Shown: piece by piece, positions 57,813 to 64,000 of the stretch | Layout: the number at the start of each line of letters is the position of its first letter | Position numbering within the stretch: the first letter of the stretch is position 1 | Assembly: GCA_028386065.3 (NCBI GenBank) | Contig: JAKUCV010006750.1 | Span: 452,483 to 516,482 of the forward strand | Direction: 5' to 3' | Length of the DNA stretch: 64,000 nucleotides | Origin: Turnera subulata | Taxonomy: Eukaryota > Streptophyta > Magnoliopsida > Malpighiales > Passifloraceae | Notes under the pieces: generated by a model | What the model was told of the DNA's origin: nothing | Databases searched by the model: none | What the model saw: only the letters and a program-made list of their open reading frames with translations | Translations under genes and position numbers: made by a program

Positions 57813-59986
57813 GCAGGCAACCATAATACTTTTGAAGAAAATACAGGCAAAGACAACTCAAAGATTCTACCAAAATATGACTGACCCAAGACCAAAAGAA
57901 TGTTTATTATTATTACAAAATTTTATCTTCCGGGCCCCTGTCACTGGACAAGCTAGGGTCGTACCTGGTTATTATCTAATTCCGGATGCCAGGCCAAAAC
58001 ACAATCCGGGATTAACATCCCAATAACAACCAATCCAGGATCAACATCCCAATTTCCGAATCATTCGGGATCAACATCTCCAATAACCAAACCGGCCATG
58101 ACACCACAGAACTAGCCTCTAACCATCTAGTCGTACCACTACTTTCCACGTGACAATTAGATCATCATCTCAATTTCAATTCCAATTCCATTTCCAATAC
58201 TCAATATCCTTTCCTCAATTATCCACAGTTATCAGTTCAACATTAGTCTCAACACAATATCCACAAACCAATAACACAGTTTATCAACAATAACAACAAC
58301 ATCATAGCAGTCAAACAACCAACAATAACCGTCTCAGTAGTTCAATCAAAGAACAAAACACACACAGTATTACGGGCACATATCAAAGGTTATCCATCCT
58401 CACCTTAGCCGATTATCAATTTTGGAAATGCCCAACAGACTCCAAGTCCAGTTCCACAGGTAACTGCTCGTTATCAACTCCTATACCAAACAAATAATAT
58501 GCACATATAAGATGCTATGCAGATGCCATGCTAGTACTGTATGCCGTAAAATTAAAATACTGAATCGACTCGGTACTGCCTCGGGTTATTTCCATTATCA
58601 TCATAATTCACCATTTATTATCCATGTGTCAAAATAGTACCATACTTATACCCGGTTACAATTCCGGTATCATATTTTGATAATACCCTTTCCAATATTA
58701 TTTTCTTAAAATGATTAATTTTTTGCACAATTATTAACAAAGGTAGATATAATTTATTTTTAGTTTCCATATTATTTTCCAGATTATTACTCTTTTTCAG
58801 AATTATATTTATTTCCCAAAATTATAAACCTTATTATCTTTATTTTTTTCCATTTTCCCTCTTTTCCAGAATTTCTTTCTTCTTTATTTTTAAAATCCGA
58901 ACTGGGCCATACTATGCAGCCCAAGTCTAATAGCCAACCTCAAAACACAAGACCTAAGCCTAGGTCATGGCCCAGACCACAACAGGTCCAAGCCACGCTT
59001 GGCCCAGAACCGGCGCAGCCTAGGACCCGACCCAGAGACCTATCCGGGTCGTCCACAGGTCTGCTGCTCACCTAGGAAGCTGCGGAGGTGATAGCGCAGC
59101 GGGGAGAAGACAGCACGGTCGGAGGCGCGACGGACGGCGGTGCAACACGGCTGGCGGGACGATGCAGGCAGAGGCGAAGGGAGGCGGCGACGTCACAGGC
59201 TTCGTCGCGTCGCAGGTCGTCGTCAGCTGCGGTGGTCATGGCGGAGTCGATCTGCAGCGGGAAGGAAAGCGGCTGCTTCGGGTTGCCGCGACGAGGAACA
59301 AGGGAGGAGAAGGAGAAGTGGACGGCGACAAGTGTGGCGGTGGAGGTGCGTGAGGTGTTGGGTGGCTCGGCTATGGTGGAGGTCTCGGGTTGTGGTGGTG
59401 GTTCACGGGAAGAGAAAGGAAGAAGGAAAGGAAGAGGGTGGTGTGTGGTGGCTGGTGTGGGTGTGTGTGTGTTGTTTTTTTTTTTTTTGCAGGTTTGAGT
59501 TTTGCAGTAGGAGGCTTTGCTAGTGAGGCTTTGCAGAAGAGAGGATGAAAATGAAGGCTGTGTGCATGGTGAGGTAGAAGAACACAGGTAAGGCATGCAA
59601 GACTGGTGAAGCACAAGCAAAACACTGGTAAGGCGCGGGTAGCACATTCTGCTCACAGGCTTCACAGTGGAAGGCGGTTGCAAAACTCAACACTGTGCAG
59701 CATGTGAGGCGGGTTTTGTCCGGACCAGAAAATAACCATTAAACCCCTTTGACTTTTATTTCTGGTCCGGGTTAAACTTGACTTTTCTGAAGATTCCTGG
59801 ACTCGAAAAATTCCAATTTTGGTCTGAAAAATCCGCAGAAAAATTCCAAATGCGGGACAGGGCTCGGTTTCGAAATTGTACAAGTTACCATAAATTAATT
59901 ACCCAAGATTAATTTTAATGGTAAATAACTGTGTAAAAACTTTTTACGGTACTGGTAAAAATGCAAAAATTACTTGGGCTGTTACA

Positions 59987-60900
59987 TTTGATCCAAATTA
60001 AAATAAAAAAGTGTATCAAGGAGATCCACGATTCTATATGGTTTATATATGTTTGAATTTTAAATACATTTATTATTCAAATTAATTAAATATAATTTTT
60101 ACTTAAATACTTGTAATTAAAATGTAAGTTAATTATTATTTTTTTTGTGAAATTATAAAAGGCCATTATACATTAAGAATGTATTATGGAGAATAGTTCT
60201 AACATTTTCATTATTTTTTTTGTTTTATAATGGATATTTATAACTTTATTACAACATATTTGATTTCTTTGAAATTTTTAAAAACCAAAATAATTTGATA
60301 AAATATTTATAAAATAATTTTTTAAGATCTTCATAATTCATATACATTCAATATTTGTTTACAGTATGCCTAGATTTATTTCTTATTTAACTATTTTTCA
60401 GTTATAACCTTTATTTCTTTTCACGGTGAGCATGCCCTTCAATAAGACAAAACATGGTATTTAACATATAGTATATCATGTTTACTTAGGTATACTAAAC
60501 AATATTAGTAGAGATTAGTGAACAAGCTTTTATATATAATAATATGGAGAGATGTATATTATTCAATTCAGTTTTTTAACAAGAATACCAATTATAAATA
60601 TGTGTATATTATATATAATTAATTTTTTATTAGGCATAAAAATATAAATTTTATTATAAATTATAAGCGTTATAAGAAGGCAATGACAGAATTATAATTT
60701 TACTAATATTGTGCTACTAGTTATTGGTTTAGGGGGTTAATAAAAGTAATAATTTTTTTGTTGAAAAAAATTATTTTCATATTTTGTTATTAATGTACCC
60801 CATCATTTCTTGTTAATTATATTTTTAAAAATTTAATTTGTAACTTTGCCCTTGGGAAAATTTCTAGGAATTTTTAGAAATGAATTATTATTTTTCCATA
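59987..60900. repeat. AT-rich ~1-kb repeat array, last part
   Basis: Begins with TSD TTTGA. It continues the unit interrupted at 39870, reaches the next 'ttacttaggtatactaaac' anchor at 60482 and then a further partial unit. No gene. Confidence 0.8.
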
Positions 60901-61048
60901 ATTATTGAAGTTTTGAAAAAATCATCGTCACTTTATACAGCCTTAAACATTAAACACGGCAAAGAGGAAAGGCCAGTGGACAAGAGGGGATGGAGCGACC
61001 AAACAACGTTGCTTCAGTCCCGCCCGAACTCTAGGGCCACCTTCCCTG

Positions 61049-61055
61049 TATAAAT
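61049..61055 (+). promoter_or_regulatory. TATA box of the eL29-like locus
   Basis: TATAAAT is followed within about 30 bp by a long CT-rich leader ('cctctctcctcacctctc'), the usual pyrimidine-rich start of ribosomal protein transcripts. Confidence 0.6.
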
Positions 61056-61059
61056 TCTT

Positions 61060-61900
61060 CTTCTTCACTTCCTCTCTCCTCACCTCTCATTTATGCAACC
61101 TCTCTCTTCCGCTTTCTTCCCACTCTCTCCCAAACTCTCTCTCAAAATTTTATTCCTTTTCCCCCCTCTCTCTCCCTATCGTTGTAGAAGGAAAACATCA
61201 TGTTAACTCTCTCTCAAACTCTTAGGTCAAACCCTCGTTGTTTTTGTAGAAGAGCCGCATCAGCTTTCAGATCTGAAGATATTACCAACGATCTCCTTTC
61301 TCTCCTTCTCAATCTGCAAAATTAGATCCCAACTGGGTTTTTTTTTTTTTATTACGAAGTGATTGTTTTTTTTTTGTTTGTGTTTGTGGCTTTCTTTTGT
61401 AGATATGTCCAAGTCAAAGAACCACACAGCATACAACCAGTCCTACAAGGCTGACAAGAATGGCATCAAAAAGCCAAAGAGGCACAACCACACCTCTACC
61501 AAAGGATTGCTTAGCCCTGACCATATATTCAAATATCTGGTCCTTTATTCTCATTCTATGCGTTTTGTGCATCTTTGTGTTGGTTTTATTTTGTTTTCCT
61601 TAATAATTTTTTTTTCAGGATCTAATTCACTTAGGGTCGAGAACATCTAACATGAACATTGCTTTTTTGCTATTTTCATTGCATATTCTTTTAGCATATC
61701 CTCCTTTTTGCCCCTGATTTATTGCTTCTCTTACTTTGCAAGGCTGGCAATGCGTGTCCGAGAAGGAGGTTCGTTGGAATTTGATGTCCATGTTTGCAAT
61801 GTCAGCGATGTTGTGTTTGGAAATGAGCTTTGTAGGGTTCTTGATCAAGGATAGTTATAGTAGCGGCTCAGATACATTGTCCTAAACTTTTGTGGTCTCT
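61060..61900 (+). pseudogene. RPL29: Ribosomal protein eL29 (RPL29)-like gene, decayed
   Basis: Codons from ATG at 61405 encode '[20 protein letters not shown]' and on to 'HTSTKG' (to 61506), a close match to the highly conserved start of plant 60S protein eL29. A splice acceptor (ttttgtag, ending 61402) lies two bases before the ATG, so an intron in the leader is likely. After 61506 the frame leaves the family. The expected GT donor appears damaged ('accaaaggattgc'). Acceptor 'tttttcag' at 61618 precedes 'gatctaattcacttagg', a decayed likeness of the MDPKFLR exon. 'aggctggcaatgcg' at 61741 resembles the last exon. eL29 is about 60 residues, so a full product cannot be made unless my exon reading is wrong. 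Confidence 0.7.
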
Positions 61901-63189
61901 AATGTGATGGTTGTCGTGGATTTTGTGTTCAAGGTCTATTTGATTTTGTCCCTTTCATTTGCATTGGCGATTCATAAGAGAAAATAAATTAGGCATTTAG
62001 TTTTGATTGATTGGATAAATTTGGTTACGAGGGCTGAGGGCTTTTGTTTATTGCCAAGTTTTAAATGCTTGTTATGTTTCGACTTTACAACATTGCTTGC
62101 TTTTTTAAATCAATTTTGTTATTTTTAGCAGTGGCCAATTGTTGCTTGCTTGGGTAGATCGGAGTTCATGTTAATTTTTCGACCACTTTGTGTGAAAGTA
62201 TTAGACGTTATAGTATAGCAAAATAAAAGAAATACTACTCTTTTTTAGCAGTTTGGTCATTACCATTGAGGCTTTGTATAACCCTCTAGGTAGGTGTGGA
62301 GGGAGCATGAATTTCCTTCATCTCGGGAGGAGGTACCGACCATCTCATCTATGCCAAATGATTTTTAGTGACTACGTCTGACTGATGTTGTGTACATGTT
62401 TGATGAACTATACTAATTTTATTGGTTCGTATGAGACTCTAGACTCCAAATTACATTGTATCTCTCTCCTTTTTTGACTGGAATTCTGTGAAAGCAGATC
62501 AAATGTTTTCAACGGATCTGTGAAATCTAGTTCCTTATAGTGCTATATTTCCATCTTTCTAAAGCTTCAACGTGGATACATCTCTGATAAGTTTGAGGAA
62601 CCGTTTCAATTCTTTTAAGGGGATTTATGTTTTTGGATGTCAGGTACCACTGTTCATTGATCCTGTTGATAGCATGCAAAGAATGAGGTGGGGCTTGTTT
62701 GTGTGCAACGGGCTCTAACAATTGCAGCAGTTCAAAGGATCTGGCAGGAAATCAAGTGAGAATTGATTATAGGATGGGCTGGGTTTTAGTTTATTGACAC
62801 TTAGGGATTTTTTTTTGTTTTGTTAATCTGTAGATTTCTCATTCAATGAATTTTTTAAGGAGATGGAACATGTCTAAGTTGTATCTTTAAAATTTATACT
62901 ATGTAATTTCATTGTGAATTCATTCAATAAAAATTTATTTTCATATTTTGTTTATGTAACACATATTCAAAATTCATCAAAATATTTAAGAATGACAATC
63001 AATTCGTATTATTAATTTGCAATTCACATTATTAATTAATGTTTTGACAGAATATGGAAATCGTGGTCGATTTTTTTTTATAGTGTTTAGACTTGCCACG
63101 GTATCTCTATGGATTTACTTCACTCAATAGTTAAAGTTTGTCACGGGTTTGAAATAGTTTTGACACGGTTGTGGCAGGTTTGTTGTGTG
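61901..63189. other. AT-rich intergenic DNA, no gene seen
   Basis: The first part may be the eL29 3' UTR and downstream flank. No coding domain found on either strand. A 'ttttttttatagtg' at about 63067-63082 looks like the end of a CACTA-type element, without a partner. Confidence 0.5.
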
Positions 63190-63396
63190 GCATGTTTGCT
63201 TTTTAGACAGATTTGCCTCAATTTCTTTTCGTGGCAAATTCGTCTCAACATATTAGCCACGACAACTCCACACGATTCCAATTGTTAGGTGTGGGGCCTG
63301 CTTGCTTTTTTGAGACAGATTTGCCTCAGCTTTTTTTCATGGCAAAACCGTCACAATCTATACGCCACGGCACCTCCACGTGGTTTCCGATTGCTG
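63190..63396. repeat. Two imperfect ~105-bp tandem repeats
   Basis: About 63190-63289 and about 63297-63396 share 'gacagatttgcctca', 'tggcaaa..cgtc.caa', 'gccacg.ca.ctcca' and 'cgattg'. Similar CCACGG/GTGGC motifs extend to 63090. Such sub-terminal repeats are common in CACTA elements. Confidence 0.8.
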
Positions 63397-63586
63397 CGGA
63401 GGTTTTTTTTTTTACATAAAGGTTCCGTGCAATCTTGTGTCATAATTGTGGCAAAACACTTGTAGCCATAGGTTTGTTTCAAATTTTGGCTATGAAAAAT
63501 CGGGTTGGAAATTTGCAGTGAAATCACCCGATTCGGCCAGAACCCACAATATTGCACACATGGAAGGCAGGATGAAACACTCTTCT

Positions 63587-63616
63587 CCCCCCCCCCCCCC
63601 CCCCCCCCCCCCCCCN
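63587..63616. other. Poly-C run ending in an N (assembly uncertainty)
   Basis: 29 C followed by N at 63616, the only ambiguous base I noticed. Sequence composition changes from AT-rich to GC-rich across it, so the two sides may not be truly adjacent. Confidence 0.9.
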
Positions 63617-64000
63617 AGAAGCTGCGGGTGCCGCCATGATGAACGAAGCTCCCACTGGAGCAGTCCACGATCAACAGTGGATGAGGCAGCCGAAGAATGT
63701 CATCGCAGCGGCAACACAGGCCACCGCAGTAGCCGCAGTTGCCACAGGACACTTGAATAGATCGCGCTCCATAGCCAGCAACGGTGAACGGCGAGGCGCA
63801 CCAGTGCGGCTCGACGACGATGAATGCCACTTGCGTCTGCTCCAATTATCTTCTCGATATGCACGACCTCCGCTACCCAAGAGCCGTAGCTGACGAAATA
63901 TTCATTGATGTACCGCAGCCTCATGAGCCTCCATCGCCTGTGCGAGAAATCGCGTCGTCGTCGCGCGTTCACCATAAACGGCTCTGTGACAACATGACTT
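63617..64000. other. GC-rich end of window, unrecognised
   Basis: A plus-strand frame (63636-63893, 85 residues from an ATG) and overlapping minus-strand frames are open. Composition is Ala/Arg-rich on the plus strand. None matches a family I know, and both-strand openness is expected in GC-rich DNA. It may be the edge of a gene or TE continuing beyond the window. Confidence 0.35.

Larger units (their letters stand above)
39871..59986 (-). mobile_element. Tekay-like Ty3/gypsy chromovirus B
   Basis: A minus-strand LTR retrotransposon, about 10 kb once MULE B (in the 3' LTR) and the Athila-like element (in the 5' LTR) are removed. TSD TTTGA is at 39866-39870 and 59987-59991. LTRs run TGAAGCGCC...GGCTGTTACA on the plus strand; the first base of the left LTR has mutated to A. 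Gag, protease, RT, RNase H and integrase are present and related to Tekay A, but the LTRs are different. At least five in-frame stops, one pol frameshift and a heavily broken gag disable it. Confidence 0.93.
49016..59986 (-). repeat. 5' LTR of Tekay B, interrupted by the Athila-like element
   Basis: 49016-49472 and 57813-59986 together make about 2.63 kb and align with the 3' LTR. The nested element and one GCAGG copy account for the rest. Outer edge TGTTACA at 59986, followed by TSD TTTGA. Confidence 0.92.

Noticed and set aside
63067..63082. CACTA terminus ('tatagtg' after a T-run)
   Set aside because: No matching CACTA start with a 3-bp duplication was found on the left within the window, so it is only noted.

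Overview
This is nuclear DNA from a flowering plant, probably a eudicot. The window is almost entirely nested transposable elements: plant-type Ty1/copia, Ty3/gypsy (Tekay-like chromoviruses and Athila-like), CACTA, PIF/Harbinger and Mutator-like elements. The only sequence recognisable as a host gene is a decayed ribosomal protein eL29 locus near 61.4 kb. No rRNA, tRNA, CRISPR or prokaryotic feature was seen. The species cannot be named from the sequence.

Layout. (1) 1-8352: a minus-strand Ty1/copia element, entering the window inside its 3' LTR, with a broken gag-pol, a long leader carrying a palindromic repeat array, a tRNA-Met type PBS and a complete 5' LTR. (2) 8353-13805: the 3' part of an Athila-like Ty3/gypsy element on the minus strand (RT, RNase H, integrase, env-like region), into which the copia element inserted. 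(3) 13806-24730: remnants of a CACTA (En/Spm) transposon on the plus strand (TNP2-like DUF4218/DUF4216, then a Transposase_24-type second gene), split by a PIF/Harbinger element (16480-21249, TSD TAA). (4) 24731-60900: an AT-rich array of diverged repeats about 0.9-1.0 kb long, split by two Tekay-like chromoviruses. Tekay A is 25653-38444 (TSD GGTAC) and carries MULE A inside its integrase (29443-31726, 9-bp TSD). Tekay B is 39871-59986 (TSD TTTGA) and carries MULE B in its 3' LTR (40784-42506, 10-bp TSD) and a non-autonomous Athila-like element in its 5' LTR (49473-57812, TSD GCAGG). (5) 60901-62000: the eL29-like locus with a TATA box, pyrimidine-rich leader and leader intron. (6) 62000-64000: AT-rich sequence, a tandem repeat of about 105 bp, a poly-C run ending in an N, and a GC-rich end that I do not recognise.

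No intact autonomous element remains. In Tekay B, all five in-frame pol stops I checked are CAG-to-TAG or CGA-to-TGA changes, as expected from deamination of methylated cytosine. Insertion order follows from nesting: repeat array, then the Tekay elements, then the MULEs and the Athila-like element; on the left, Athila, then copia.

The strangest observation is at 431-617. The last 187 bases of the copia 3' LTR are the base-by-base complement, NOT reversed, of the matching bases of the 5' LTR (8166-8352), agreeing at 186 of 187 positions and ending exactly at the LTR edge. No known copying mechanism makes a parallel complement, so this is either a data-handling artefact or something very unusual. 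Other unexplained structure: the AACATCGATGTT palindrome array in the copia leader, and the ACAGGCTGAGCCTGT inverted-repeat module scattered through coding and non-coding parts of the Athila-like elements.
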